A model generated the notes under the pieces. That model was given only the letters and a program-made list of their open reading frames with translations. It was not told where the DNA came from and did no database searches. DNA of 64,000 nt, from NCBI GenBank assembly GCA_965214675.1, contig OZ243969.1:558001-622000 (forward strand). Direction: 5' to 3'. Positions 18,666 to 28,240 of the stretch are shown piece by piece (within the stretch, counting starts at the first letter, position 1; the number at the start of each line of letters is the position of its first letter). Position numbers and translations under genes: made by a program. The stretch is from WTFY01 sp965214675 (GTDB taxonomy: Bacteria; Pseudomonadota; Gammaproteobacteria; UBA4575).

Positions 18666-18732
18666 AGCTTGGATCACGATAGTGCATGCGTTGTGGCTGC
18701 ACTCTGAATAACACTGTGTTGGGCGGTTTAAC

Positions 18733-19542
18733 ATGCATGCATCAGCAATTACTGTCAACGGACGGGCATGCGAACATATTTCTGCCCTCGACCGGGGACT
18801 TCTGTACGGGGACGGGTTATTTGAAACCGTGGCCGTGCGCGGGGGAGCCCTGCAGTTCTGGGAAGCGCATCTGAATCGCCTCAAAAGAGGCTGTGAGGTA
18901 CTGAACCTGGAGGGCCTGGATGATGGCCTCCTGAGGGAAGAGGTGGTTCAGACCATTGATTCCGACAGGCAGTGCGTCATCAAGGTGATTGTCACACGGG
19001 GCCCGGGTGAGCGCGGCTATCGTCCCGTGCAGCAAGCACCGACCCGGATTATCCAGAAGTTTCCCTGGCCAGACGTTCCATCCGAGCGCACGGATCCGGG
19101 CATTGACGTCACGCTGTGCAAGTTCCGCCTGTCCCGACAGTCGCGCCTTGCACAAATCAAGCACCTGAACCGGCTTGAGCAGGTACTTGCACGAAGTGAA
19201 TGGGAAGATGAATACCAGGAAGGGCTGGTCTGCGATACGCAGGACCATATCATCGAAGCCACTGCAAGCAATGTATTTTTCGAGAAGGGGAGTGAACTGG
19301 TGACTCCGGACCTGAACCAATGCGGGGTGGCCGGAGTACTGCGTGAGCAAATCATCGCGTATTGCCATGATCACGGCATTGCGCTTTCGGTTCGCGACGT
19401 ACACCTTCGTGAAGTGGAAGACAGCGATGCACTATTTATATGCAACAGTATCATCGGAATATGGCCCGTGAAGCGCTTTGATGCACTCCGGTATTCAAGA
19501 TCCGAACTCACCGCCCGTCTCATGTCGGTCTTTAATCGGTGA
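18733..19542 (+). CDS. pabC: aminodeoxychorismate lyase
   Basis: A PLP enzyme of fold type IV that turns 4-amino-4-deoxychorismate into p-aminobenzoate and pyruvate for folate. The 269-residue product shows DRGLLYGDGLFETVAVRGG at the N-terminus, the PLP lysine in QIKHLNRLEQVLA, and EATASNVFF. The position between fabF and mltG is the normal one for pabC. Branched-chain or D-amino-acid transaminases share the fold, but synteny favours PabC. Confidence 0.93.
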   Translation: MHASAITVNGRACEHISALDRGLLYGDGLFETVAVRGGALQFWEAHLNRLKRGCEVLNLEGLDDGLLREEVVQTIDSDRQCVIKVIVTRGPGERGYRPVQQAPTRIIQKFPWPDVPSERTDPGIDVTLCKFRLSRQSRLAQIKHLNRLEQVLARSEWEDEYQEGLVCDTQDHIIEATASNVFFEKGSELVTPDLNQCGVAGVLREQIIAYCHDHGIALSVRDVHLREVEDSDALFICNSIIGIWPVKRFDALRYSRSELTARLMSVFNR

Positions 19543-19553
19543 AGCTCTGAACC

Positions 19554-20573
19554 GTGCGCACACCGTATGGACTCATCGCCGGTATCCTGATCGTGCTGAT
19601 CGTGTTGACGGTCTATTTCAAAGACTATGCACAACGCCCGTTATCCACGGAATCAGAACAGGTCAAACTGGTTATTGCACCGGGTACAAGCTTTCGGGAA
19701 GTGACCCGTGAACTCCATGGACTGGGCATCATTGCCAACAAATGGAGCTGGGATACCTTTGCACGTATCCGTGGCTCGGCCCATGAAATAAAGGCCGGGG
19801 AATACGAGCTTGCAAGGTCGCTGACCCCCCATCAACTGCTGGACAAACTGGTACGCGGGGATGGTGCGCACTTTGCCATCACCGTCATTGAGGGCTCGAC
19901 CTTCAAACAGCTTTGGGCTGCGGTGCAAGAGAACGACAAGATCACCAAGACCGTCGACTCACCCAAGGAATTGCTTGCCAGGCTGAATCTGGAAAGCGAC
20001 CATCCCGAAGGTCAGTTTTTTCCGGACACCTATCGTTTCTCGCCGGGCGTGACTGACGTACAATTCTTCCAGCACCTGTCGCAACACATGCAGGCCGTAT
20101 TGGAACAAGAGTGGGCAAAGAGAAAATCGGGTATCCCGATCCGCACGCCGCAAGAAGCCCTGGTCCTGGCCTCCATCATTGAAAAGGAAACCACAGTGGG
20201 TCATGAACGTGCAATGATAGCCGCCGTGTTCGCTACCCGGCTCAAACGCGGCATGCGGTTACAGGCGGATCCCACGGTCATTTATGGAATGGGGGAGGAG
20301 TATGAGGGCAATATACGGCGCAAGGACCTTAAAGCGGATACACCCTACAACACCTATCTGCACAAGGGTCTCCCTCCGACACCGATCGCATTGCCAGGAC
20401 GTGCATCCATTGCCGCGGCCCTGAACCCGGCGGACAGCGAAATGGTGTACTTTGTCGCAAAACGGGATGGCACCCACCATTTTTCTGCAACCTACAAGGA
20501 ACATCGTAAAGCCGTGATCCGTTATCAGCTCAAGGGGTGCACGAACTGTTACGGTAGCAATCGCGGGAACTGA
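19554..20573 (+). CDS. mltG: endolytic murein transglycosylase MltG
   Basis: An inner-membrane lytic transglycosylase that cuts nascent glycan strands. The 339-residue protein starts at a GTG, has one N-terminal membrane helix (LIAGILIVLIVLTVYF), and carries the YceG domain with the catalytic glutamate in ASIIEKETTVGHERA and the LQADPTVIYGMG motif. It sits between pabC (11 bp) and tmk, the usual order. Confidence 0.95.
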   Translation: MRTPYGLIAGILIVLIVLTVYFKDYAQRPLSTESEQVKLVIAPGTSFREVTRELHGLGIIANKWSWDTFARIRGSAHEIKAGEYELARSLTPHQLLDKLVRGDGAHFAITVIEGSTFKQLWAAVQENDKITKTVDSPKELLARLNLESDHPEGQFFPDTYRFSPGVTDVQFFQHLSQHMQAVLEQEWAKRKSGIPIRTPQEALVLASIIEKETTVGHERAMIAAVFATRLKRGMRLQADPTVIYGMGEEYEGNIRRKDLKADTPYNTYLHKGLPPTPIALPGRASIAAALNPADSEMVYFVAKRDGTHHFSATYKEHRKAVIRYQLKGCTNCYGSNRGN

Positions 20574-20593
20574 CAGGCCCGGGACACAGCAAC

Positions 20594-21241
20594 ATGGAGA
20601 ATACCCGTAACGCACGCCAGGGCAGGTTCATCACTTTTGAAGGGACCGAAGGTGCCGGCAAGACGACCCAGATCCGGCTGCTGAAGGAATACCTGGATTC
20701 GCGAAATATCGACGCTCGGGTGACGCGTGAACCGGGCGGTACCGAGGTTGGAGAACAGGTCAGGCGCCTGCTGCTCCAGCACACTACACTCGCCATGGAC
20801 TCCCGCTCCGAGCTCCTGCTCATGTTTGCTGCGCGCGCGCAGCATCTTGCAGAAATCATTTTCCCGGCATTGCAGGCAGGTGCCTGGGTGATATGCGACC
20901 GGTTTACGGATGCAAGCTATGCCTACCAGGGCGGTGGGCGAGGGATACCCGCAGCACAGATCCGGGCGATCGAGAACGCGGTGCATGAGGATTTCCAGCC
21001 GGACCTGACCGTCTTGCTGACCTGTGCTCCCGAAACAGCCATGCGGCGCGTCGGTGACCGGGATGAGGAGAAAGATCGCTTCGAAAGCGAGTCAGCGGAA
21101 TTTTTCATGCGTGTGCATGCCGCCTACCTCAAGCGTATCGAGCAGGACCGGGAACGCTTTACAGTCATCGATACGGAGGCGAAGATTGAAGACGTTGCAG
21201 CAGCTGTTCGCCAGGCCGTAGCCTTAAGGTTCTCCCTGTAG
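20594..21241 (+). CDS. tmk: thymidylate kinase
   Basis: Phosphorylates dTMP to dTDP. The 215-residue product has the P-loop FEGTEGAGKTTQ, the DRF motif in CDRFTDASYAYQGGGR, and a lid region (RVGDRDEEKDRFESE). The N-terminus used (MENTRNARQGRFITFEG) is slightly longer than in E. coli. Confidence 0.96.
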   Translation: MENTRNARQGRFITFEGTEGAGKTTQIRLLKEYLDSRNIDARVTREPGGTEVGEQVRRLLLQHTTLAMDSRSELLLMFAARAQHLAEIIFPALQAGAWVICDRFTDASYAYQGGGRGIPAAQIRAIENAVHEDFQPDLTVLLTCAPETAMRRVGDRDEEKDRFESESAEFFMRVHAAYLKRIEQDRERFTVIDTEAKIEDVAAAVRQAVALRFSL

Positions 21242-21255
21242 GCCCGGGTGGGATC

Positions 21256-22251
21256 ATGATCTATCCCTGGCACAAGGAGGCATGGCAGCAGTACGCGCAG
21301 TACCTGAGTCGTGAGCGCCTGAGCCACGCCCTCCTGGTATCGGGTCCTTCTGCAATCGGCAAGCTGGCGTTTTGCCAGGCCTTTATCCAGCGTATGAACT
21401 GCACGAACCCGGCACCACAGGGACATCCGTGCGGGACGTGTAAGAATTGCCACCTGATCCAGGCAGGTACGCATCCCGATGTACGCTTCGTCCATACGGA
21501 GGAGGAGGAAGGCAACCGGGCTGAGCAGATCAAGGTTGATGACATACGCGAGATCAACCGGTTCATGGCGCTGAGCCGCCAACAGGGGCAGTTCAAGGTC
21601 GTGTGTATCAATCGCGCACACAGGATGAACATCAATGCCGCCAATGCGCTGTTGAAGACGCTCGAAGAGCCCCCACCGGGCTCGGTGCTGTTCCTGGTCA
21701 CACACCGGCCTGAAGCGTTGCCTGCAACGATCAGAAGTCGCTGCCAGGTGTGGAGGTTCAGTGTGCCTGATCCCCGGGTGGCTCTTTCGTGGCTGGGGCA
21801 AGAGACCGATGAGCCGGTCGGGCAGGACCTGCTTGACGTGTGCAGGGGTCGCCCCTTGCTTGCCCTGAAACTACACGCCAGCGGCCTTGGCAAGCTTCGT
21901 GCTTCATTCCATGAGCAGCTGCGTGCGCTGATGCGAGGCGAAGAGTCCGTTACCGCAGTTTCTTCAAGACTCAAGAATGAAGACCCGGAAAGAATCATCG
22001 ACTGGATGCAGGCCTGGTGCGCTGACCTGATCCGCTGCTGCTTTGGAAAAGACCCGCAGACCATCGAGAACCCGGATGCGCTGGAGGCCCTTCAGGAACT
22101 GGTGCCGCGCTCGGACCCGCATGCACTGTTTGACTGCCTGGACCGGCTTGCCGAATCCAGGCGTATTGCCAGTGCTTCCATGAATCAGCGCCTGCTGGTG
22201 GAGGACATGCTGGTTCAGTGCCAGCAATCGATGCACCCGCAATCCACCTGA
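21256..22251 (+). CDS. holB: DNA polymerase III delta' subunit
   Basis: A clamp-loader subunit of 331 residues. Its AAA+ domain includes the zinc-binding cysteines in CGTCKNCHLIQAGTHPD and the sensor region AANALLKTLEEPPPGS. As in other delta' proteins, the Walker A motif is degenerate (SGPSAIGKLAF). It follows tmk by 14 bp, as in E. coli. The usual next genes (a PilZ protein, tatD) are absent. Confidence 0.95.
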   Translation: MIYPWHKEAWQQYAQYLSRERLSHALLVSGPSAIGKLAFCQAFIQRMNCTNPAPQGHPCGTCKNCHLIQAGTHPDVRFVHTEEEEGNRAEQIKVDDIREINRFMALSRQQGQFKVVCINRAHRMNINAANALLKTLEEPPPGSVLFLVTHRPEALPATIRSRCQVWRFSVPDPRVALSWLGQETDEPVGQDLLDVCRGRPLLALKLHASGLGKLRASFHEQLRALMRGEESVTAVSSRLKNEDPERIIDWMQAWCADLIRCCFGKDPQTIENPDALEALQELVPRSDPHALFDCLDRLAESRRIASASMNQRLLVEDMLVQCQQSMHPQST

Positions 22252-22388
22252 AGGGCAACAAGGATTTCCGCACCAGGCCGTCAGCCCGGCACATGCAAGC
22301 ATACAGAACTCACCAGTGCCCGGGGCAGTTGCAGCATCCTTCATACCCCACAATTGTGTAATGTGTAATGCCTGAGCTTGATCTTCTA

Positions 22389-22394
22389 TATAAT
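22389..22394 (+). promoter_or_regulatory. possible -10 element of the sucA-sucB-lpd operon
   Basis: A perfect TATAAT lies about 40 bp before the sucA start in an A+T-rich stretch. I see no good -35 at the right spacing, so activation by a regulator or another start site is possible. Confidence 0.4.
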
Positions 22395-22429
22395 AGAATT
22401 GGGAATACATCGGGTACCTCTTGAGCCAA

Positions 22430-25315
22430 ATGAAAAAAGACAGGCCTTTGTTGTCGGGCGTTGAACAGCTCAGCAGTGGAAGCGTTGCATACCTGGAAGC
22501 CCTTTTTGAAGATTATCTGACCCATCCGGATTCAGTTCCTGCCTCTTGGCAGCAATATTTCAGCACACTCGCACCGGGTGCTTCCGCTTCTGAACCCCGT
22601 GACCGGACGGATGAAGACCTTGTGCGGGAGCTGACACCGGATACCTTCGAGCAATCGATCGATGTGTTTGGCCTGATCGATGCGGTCGAGCGCATGGCGG
22701 AAATCGGGGAAGCCCAGAACCGCAAACAGGTCAACGTGATTCGCCTGATCAGCGCGTACAGGTACCTCGGGCATCGACAGGCCGAAATCGACCCGCTGAA
22801 TGCGACGGTTCGCCCGGATATTCCAGAACTCAGCCCGGAGTTTCATGGCCTGAGCCACAAGGACATGGATACGATCTTTGAGACGGGCGGACTCGGAGAG
22901 GTCAAGCATGCACCCTTGAGAGACATTCTCAGCATGCTGTCGGTGACCTACTGCGGCACCATCGGGTCGGAATTCAAGCACATTTCCTCCCTGGAGCAGA
23001 AGGAGTGGATTCAGCAGCGCCTGGAACAGTTTCATTTTGCCCCCGAGCTGTCGGACAAGCGTAAAAGAAGAATACTGGAGATCCTGATTTCAGCGAAGTC
23101 GCTTGAAGTGTACCTGCACAAAAAGTATGTCGGTCAGAAACGGTTTTCCCTGGAAGGCGGACTCAGCCTGATTCCGATCATCGACGAGCTGATCAAGTGC
23201 AGTGACCGCCATCAGGTAAAGGAAGTGGTGCTGGGAATGGCGCACCGGGGCCGGCTCAATGTACTGGTGAACATCCTTGGCAAAAACCCGGAAACGCTGT
23301 TCCAGGAATTCGAAGACACGATTACACCCGAGCATGGCTCAGGGGATGTGAAGTACCACAAGGGATTTTCTTCAGACCTTGCAACCGAGCGTGGACCCGT
23401 GCACGTGGTACTGGCGTTCAACCCCTCGCATCTGGAAGCCATCAACCCCGTGGTTGCAGGTTCGGTGCGTGCCCGCCAGCAGCGCCGCGACGACCTCAAG
23501 CGTGAGCAGGTCATTCCCGTCCTCATTCATGGGGATGCGGCATTTGCCGGTCAGGGGGTTGTGATGGAGACCCTGAACCTGTCCAAGACACGGGGCTACA
23601 GCACAGGCGGCACCATCCATGTGGTGGTCAACAACCAGATAGGCTTCACGACCAGCGACCCGCTGGATTCCAGGTCCACGCTGTATTGTTCGGACGTTGC
23701 TAAAGTCGTACAGGCCCCGGTATTTCATGTCAATGGAGACGATCCGGAAGCGGCGGTGTTTGCTGCCCAGCTTGCCGTTGATTACCGAATGAAATTCCAT
23801 GGAGACGTGGTCATTGACATGGTCTGTTATCGACAGCACGGCCATAACGAGGCGGATGAGCCTTCCGTGACCCAGCCTCTCATGTACCAGAGTATCCGTA
23901 GCCAGCAGGGCGTGACCCGGATCTATGCAAACCAGCTGGTTGAAAATGGAACGATCACACCATCCAGGGTCAAGGCGCTGGAAACCAAGTACCTGAACAG
24001 GCTGCAGAAGGGGTTACGCGTGTGTGGGCCGATCGCCAAGAAAACGGACGAGCAGTACCTGGCCAACTACCAGCCCTACTCGGACAAAGGCTGGCGGGAG
24101 AAGGCGGTCACCCGCATCAGCGAAAAACGTATCAGGGACCTTACCCGGAAACTGGTCACCGTCCCCGAAGGGTTTACGCTGCACCGCATCGTGCAAAAGA
24201 TCGTCCAGGCGCGGGCGCAGATGGGTGCAGGTGAATTGCCTGCGGACTGGGGATTTGGAGAGAACCTGGCCTATGCATCGCTGCTGGAGGACGGCTACCC
24301 GGTACGCCTGTCCGGACAGGACTGTGTGCGTGGCACGTTTTTCCACAGGCATGTCGGCTTTCATGACCAGGTCACGGGCAAGGTGTATATCCCCCTGCAG
24401 CATATTGCACAAGACCAGCCCCAGTTCCTGCCCATCAACTCCCTGCTTTCCGAAGAAGCCGTGTTGGGATTTGAAGTGGGTTACAGCACGACGGACCCGG
24501 AGGGGCTGGTAATCTGGGAAGCCCAGTTCGGTGATTTCGCCAACAATGCACAGGTGTACGTGGATCAGTTCCTGAGTTCCTCGGAGGCCAAGTGGCAACG
24601 CTACTGCGGACTGGTCATGCTGCTTCCCCACGGCTATGATGGCCAGGGTCCTGAACATTCCTCTGCAAGACTGGAGCGCTATTTGCAGTTGTGCGCGGAA
24701 GAGAATATACAGGTCTGCATGCCGAGCACGCCGGCCCAGATGTTCCATCTTTTGCGCCGGCAGATGATACGGCCGCAGCGCAAGCCCCTGATCGTGATGA
24801 CTCCGAAGAACATCCTGCGGGATGTGGATGCATCCTCACAATTGAGTGAATTCAGCAGCAGTGAATTCGAGGTAGTGATTGACGATGTGGATAACCGGAA
24901 AGCACAAAGTATCCGGAAAATCATCCTTTGTGCGGGCAAATTGTATTATGAGCTTTTACGCGCGCATCGTGAATACAAGATCACTGACGTTGCCATTGTT
25001 CGAATAGAACAGCTATACCCCTTTCCGCAGCGAGAAGTGAAACGGATTGTCAAAAAATACTCGGGTGCCCGCGAGATCGTCTGGACCCAGGAAGAGCCAC
25101 GCAACCAGGGAGCCTGGTATTACATGCAGTCAAGACGCAACCTGAAGTCGTGTGTAAAGGAAAACCAGCAGTTGTGTTATGCAGGCAGACCGTACTCTGC
25201 CTCTCCGGCAGCCGGTTCCCTGCAGGTGCACCGCAGGCAGCAACAGGCGTTGATTAACGATGCACTGGGAATATCAAAACAGACTTCAAAGAAACCCTCG
25301 TTAAGGGCCGTATGA
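22430..25315 (+). CDS. sucA: 2-oxoglutarate dehydrogenase E1 component
   Basis: The thiamine-diphosphate-dependent E1 subunit that decarboxylates 2-oxoglutarate. At about 961 residues it is a normal SucA: the N-terminal E2-binding segment YLEALFEDYLTHPDSVPASW, MAHRGRLNVLVNILGK, the ThDP-binding GDAAFAGQGVVMETLNLS, and the C-terminal QEEPRNQGAWYY. I use the ATG at 22430; a TTG nine bases earlier is in frame and cannot be excluded, since neither has a clear ribosome site. It is the first gene of sucA-sucB-lpd; no succinyl-CoA synthetase or succinate dehydrogenase genes are adjacent. Confidence 0.97.
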   Translation: MKKDRPLLSGVEQLSSGSVAYLEALFEDYLTHPDSVPASWQQYFSTLAPGASASEPRDRTDEDLVRELTPDTFEQSIDVFGLIDAVERMAEIGEAQNRKQVNVIRLISAYRYLGHRQAEIDPLNATVRPDIPELSPEFHGLSHKDMDTIFETGGLGEVKHAPLRDILSMLSVTYCGTIGSEFKHISSLEQKEWIQQRLEQFHFAPELSDKRKRRILEILISAKSLEVYLHKKYVGQKRFSLEGGLSLIPIIDELIKCSDRHQVKEVVLGMAHRGRLNVLVNILGKNPETLFQEFEDTITPEHGSGDVKYHKGFSSDLATERGPVHVVLAFNPSHLEAINPVVAGSVRARQQRRDDLKREQVIPVLIHGDAAFAGQGVVMETLNLSKTRGYSTGGTIHVVVNNQIGFTTSDPLDSRSTLYCSDVAKVVQAPVFHVNGDDPEAAVFAAQLAVDYRMKFHGDVVIDMVCYRQHGHNEADEPSVTQPLMYQSIRSQQGVTRIYANQLVENGTITPSRVKALETKYLNRLQKGLRVCGPIAKKTDEQYLANYQPYSDKGWREKAVTRISEKRIRDLTRKLVTVPEGFTLHRIVQKIVQARAQMGAGELPADWGFGENLAYASLLEDGYPVRLSGQDCVRGTFFHRHVGFHDQVTGKVYIPLQHIAQDQPQFLPINSLLSEEAVLGFEVGYSTTDPEGLVIWEAQFGDFANNAQVYVDQFLSSSEAKWQRYCGLVMLLPHGYDGQGPEHSSARLERYLQLCAEENIQVCMPSTPAQMFHLLRRQMIRPQRKPLIVMTPKNILRDVDASSQLSEFSSSEFEVVIDDVDNRKAQSIRKIILCAGKLYYELLRAHREYKITDVAIVRIEQLYPFPQREVKRIVKKYSGAREIVWTQEEPRNQGAWYYMQSRRNLKSCVKENQQLCYAGRPYSASPAAGSLQVHRRQQQALINDALGISKQTSKKPSLRAV

Positions 25316-25348
25316 GGTTCAGGACGTGCAGATCATCGAGGTAAAGGA

Positions 25349-26635
25349 ATGAAGGTAGACGTTACGGTTCCGGAGTTGGCTGAATCGATTACCGAGGCGG
25401 TGGTAGGGACATGGCTCAAGGCGCAGGGTGACCAGGTTGAGGAAGGCGAGCAGCTCGTTGATGTAGAAACGGACAAGGTCATCCTGGAGATCACGGCACC
25501 CCAGAGCGGGCAACTTGAGTCGATAAAAAAACAGACCAGTGACGAGGTACAAAGCAACGAAGTCCTGGCCGTGATTGACACGGGCAAGCGCGGGTCTAAA
25601 TCCTCCTCTGCATCGGCCAAACAGCCACAAGCCGTAATGCAATCGCCTGCCAGGGAAGAGGTAGCTGCCACTGCCAGTGCAGCGGCTGGCGTTGCATCTG
25701 CGCCCGAGGCGCGCCCAGAGCCCGAGGATCCTCCAGCGCCTGCACCAGCAGCGCCTTCAAAAACAAGCCCGGCCGTCAGGAAACTTGCTGCGGAGCAGGG
25801 CGTTGCCCTGCAGGGCGTTGCGAGCACCGGAAAGCGCGGTCGCGTGACCCGGGAAGATGTCAAGGCCCATATCGAGGCGGCACAAGCGCCGCCGGATACA
25901 CCGCAACCCCGGGCTTTCCCGGAGGGGCAGGAGGAGCGCCATACCCGACGGGTACCCATGACGGCATTGCGCAGAAGTATCGCAAAACGCCTGGTCGCCT
26001 CCCAGCACCAAAGTGCGATGCTGACGACATTCAATGAAGTCAATATGACCAACATTCTGGACTTGAGAAAGAGATACAAGGAGAGTTTCGAAAAATCCCA
26101 TGGCGTCAAGCTGGGCTTCATGTCTTTTTTCATCAAGGCCGTCATCGATGCACTGAAAGCATATCCTGTGATCAACGCTTCGGTTGACGGGGATGACATC
26201 GTGTACCACGACTATTTTGATATTGGCGTCGCCGTCAGCACCGAGCGCGGTCTCATCGTTCCTGTGGTGCGTGATGCGGGCCGGCTTTCATTCTCCGAGA
26301 TTGAAGGCCGTATCGTTGATTTTGCCTCACGGGCACGTGAAAACAGGATCACCATAGAAGAGCTTACCGGCGGTACCTTCACAATCACCAATGGCGGTGT
26401 ATTCGGTTCGATGATGTCGACACCCATCATCAACCCGCCACAAAGCGCAATCCTGGGGATGCATGCCATACAGAACCGGCCGGTCGTGCACGACGGTGAA
26501 ATCCGCAGTGCACCCATGATGTACCTGGCGCTGAGCTACGACCATCGTATTATTGACGGCAAGGAAGCCGTGCAGTTTCTGAACCAGGCCAAAAATACCA
26601 TTGAAGACCCCGTGCGACTTTTACTGCAGGCCTGA
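25349..26635 (+). CDS. sucB: dihydrolipoyl succinyltransferase (E2 of 2-oxoglutarate dehydrogenase)
   Basis: A 428-residue E2. One lipoyl domain has the lipoylated lysine in VDVETDKVILEI (near residue 43). An Ala/Pro-rich linker follows, then a peripheral-subunit-binding domain (SPAVRKLAAEQGVALQGV, TGKRGRVTREDV) and the catalytic domain with SYDHRIIDGKEAVQFL near the C-terminus. AAAGGA lies just upstream of the ATG. It sits between sucA and lpd and would form the core of the complex. Confidence 0.97.
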   Translation: MKVDVTVPELAESITEAVVGTWLKAQGDQVEEGEQLVDVETDKVILEITAPQSGQLESIKKQTSDEVQSNEVLAVIDTGKRGSKSSSASAKQPQAVMQSPAREEVAATASAAAGVASAPEARPEPEDPPAPAPAAPSKTSPAVRKLAAEQGVALQGVASTGKRGRVTREDVKAHIEAAQAPPDTPQPRAFPEGQEERHTRRVPMTALRRSIAKRLVASQHQSAMLTTFNEVNMTNILDLRKRYKESFEKSHGVKLGFMSFFIKAVIDALKAYPVINASVDGDDIVYHDYFDIGVAVSTERGLIVPVVRDAGRLSFSEIEGRIVDFASRARENRITIEELTGGTFTITNGGVFGSMMSTPIINPPQSAILGMHAIQNRPVVHDGEIRSAPMMYLALSYDHRIIDGKEAVQFLNQAKNTIEDPVRLLLQA

Positions 26636-26649
26636 CCGGCACATCCACC

Positions 26650-28065
26650 ATGCAGCAATTTGATGTCATCGTCATTGGCGCCGGCCCGGCAGGGTATGTA
26701 TGCGCGATACGCTGTGCCCAGCTTGGATTTCAGGTGGCATGCATTGACAAGTGGGTCAATGCAAGAGGCAAGCCGACCCTTGGCGGGACGTGCCTGAACG
26801 TAGGTTGTATTCCATCCAAGGCACTGCTTGACTCGACCCACCACGTTCATTTTCTGCGTGAACAGGCTGCTTGCCACGGTTTGAAGATCTCCGGGCTCGA
26901 AGTCGACATCCCCACAATGCAAAAGCGCAAGGACAAGGTCGTACAGACCCTGACCCGGGGCGTGGCCAGCCTGCTCAAGAAAAACAAGGTCGAGGTGTTT
27001 GCCGGTTCTGCCAGGTTGGGGGGAGAACAGCGCGTGCATGTGGAGAAGCACGATGGCTCGACTGTGGAGATGCAAGGCCAGCACATCGTGATTGCGAGTG
27101 GCTCGCAACCGACTTCCTTACCGGATGTCGGGATCGACAATGAAAATATACTGGACTCAACAGGCGCCCTGGGCCTGCAGGAAGCCCCTGAGCGGCTCGG
27201 TATCATTGGTGCCGGGGTCATCGGCCTTGAAATGGGCAGCGTATGGCAGCGTCTCGGATCGGAAGTGATCATCCTGGAAGCACTGCCTGATTTTTTACCT
27301 GCGGCTGATCGGACCGTGAGCAGGGAAGCAATGAAACTTCTGGCCAAGCAGGGACTTGATATCCGTATGAACTGCAGGGTGCAGGAAGTGCAGGCCAGCA
27401 CCGACAAGGTCTCGGTGACCTATCACCTGAACGGAGCAGAGCAGTTGCTTGAGGTCAACAAGCTGATCGTCGCCGTGGGGCGTATGGCCAACACTGATGG
27501 GCTGGGCCTGGATGCCGTTCATGTAGTAACGGATCAAAAAGGTTTTATCGAAGTGGGTGAACACTGGCGGACTTCGAGTGAAGGCATCTATGCGATTGGT
27601 GATGTTGCAGGAGGTGCAATGCTGGCTCATAAAGGTTCCGAGGAAGGCATGGCGCTTGCCGAGTACCTTGCGAATCAGTACGCCCACGTCAACTATGACG
27701 CCATACCCTGGGTGATCTATACATGGCCTGAAATTGCCTGGGTCGGTCAAACCGAGCAGCAATGCAAGGCCTTGGGAATTTCATACCGCACAGGTGAATT
27801 CCCGTTCAGGGCATTGGGTCGTGCCCATGCCATGGATGACACCGCGGGACTGTTCAAGATTGTTTGCGATAAGGAAAGCGACCGGATTCTGGGAGCGCAC
27901 ATTCTGGGTCCCTCGGCTTCGGAACTTATTTGTGAAGCGGTTGTAGCAATAGAGTCAGAACTGTGTGCAGAAGACCTTGCACGCATGGTGCATGCACATC
28001 CGAGCCTGGCTGAAGGGATGCATGAGGCTGCCCTTGCCGCCGATCAACGTGCCATACATTTCTAG
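26650..28065 (+). CDS. lpd: dihydrolipoyl dehydrogenase (E3)
   Basis: A 471-residue FAD/NAD enzyme that reoxidises the lipoyl groups of E2. It has the FAD site VIGAGPAGYVCAIRCAQLG, the redox-active disulphide in GGTCLNVGCIPSKALL, the NAD site LGIIGAGVIGLEMGSVW, and the C-terminal HAHPSLAEGMHEAAL. It is the third gene of the operon, 14 bp after sucB, which suggests this copy is dedicated to 2-oxoglutarate dehydrogenase. Confidence 0.97.
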   Translation: MQQFDVIVIGAGPAGYVCAIRCAQLGFQVACIDKWVNARGKPTLGGTCLNVGCIPSKALLDSTHHVHFLREQAACHGLKISGLEVDIPTMQKRKDKVVQTLTRGVASLLKKNKVEVFAGSARLGGEQRVHVEKHDGSTVEMQGQHIVIASGSQPTSLPDVGIDNENILDSTGALGLQEAPERLGIIGAGVIGLEMGSVWQRLGSEVIILEALPDFLPAADRTVSREAMKLLAKQGLDIRMNCRVQEVQASTDKVSVTYHLNGAEQLLEVNKLIVAVGRMANTDGLGLDAVHVVTDQKGFIEVGEHWRTSSEGIYAIGDVAGGAMLAHKGSEEGMALAEYLANQYAHVNYDAIPWVIYTWPEIAWVGQTEQQCKALGISYRTGEFPFRALGRAHAMDDTAGLFKIVCDKESDRILGAHILGPSASELICEAVVAIESELCAEDLARMVHAHPSLAEGMHEAALAADQRAIHF

Positions 28066-28152
28066 GCAGAGATAATCGGGTTACTGACTTTGCAAATCGG
28101 TATTGAGGGGCGGAAAAGACGTCATCGTAAATGTATGGTTTGTGCCTTGGAT

Positions 28153-28199
28153 ACAAGATAATGTATGTTGCCTTGTACACTGAGCACAAGATACTGTAT
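28153..28199. promoter_or_regulatory. tandem dyad-like repeats upstream of the repeat-containing surface protein gene
   Basis: Two nearly identical 14-mers, ACAAGATAATGTAT (28153-28166) and ACAAGATACTGTAT (28186-28199), are spaced 33 bp apart, about three helical turns. Each is preceded by CTTG, giving short inverted repeats (CTTG-GATA-CAAG for the first). They lie 40-90 bp before the start codon, where a regulator could act. No matching regulator gene is adjacent. The operator role is an inference. Confidence 0.4.
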
Positions 28200-28240
28200 A
28201 TTTCTGCAAAATCTTGCGATGAGGCGGTTCAGGGAGACAG

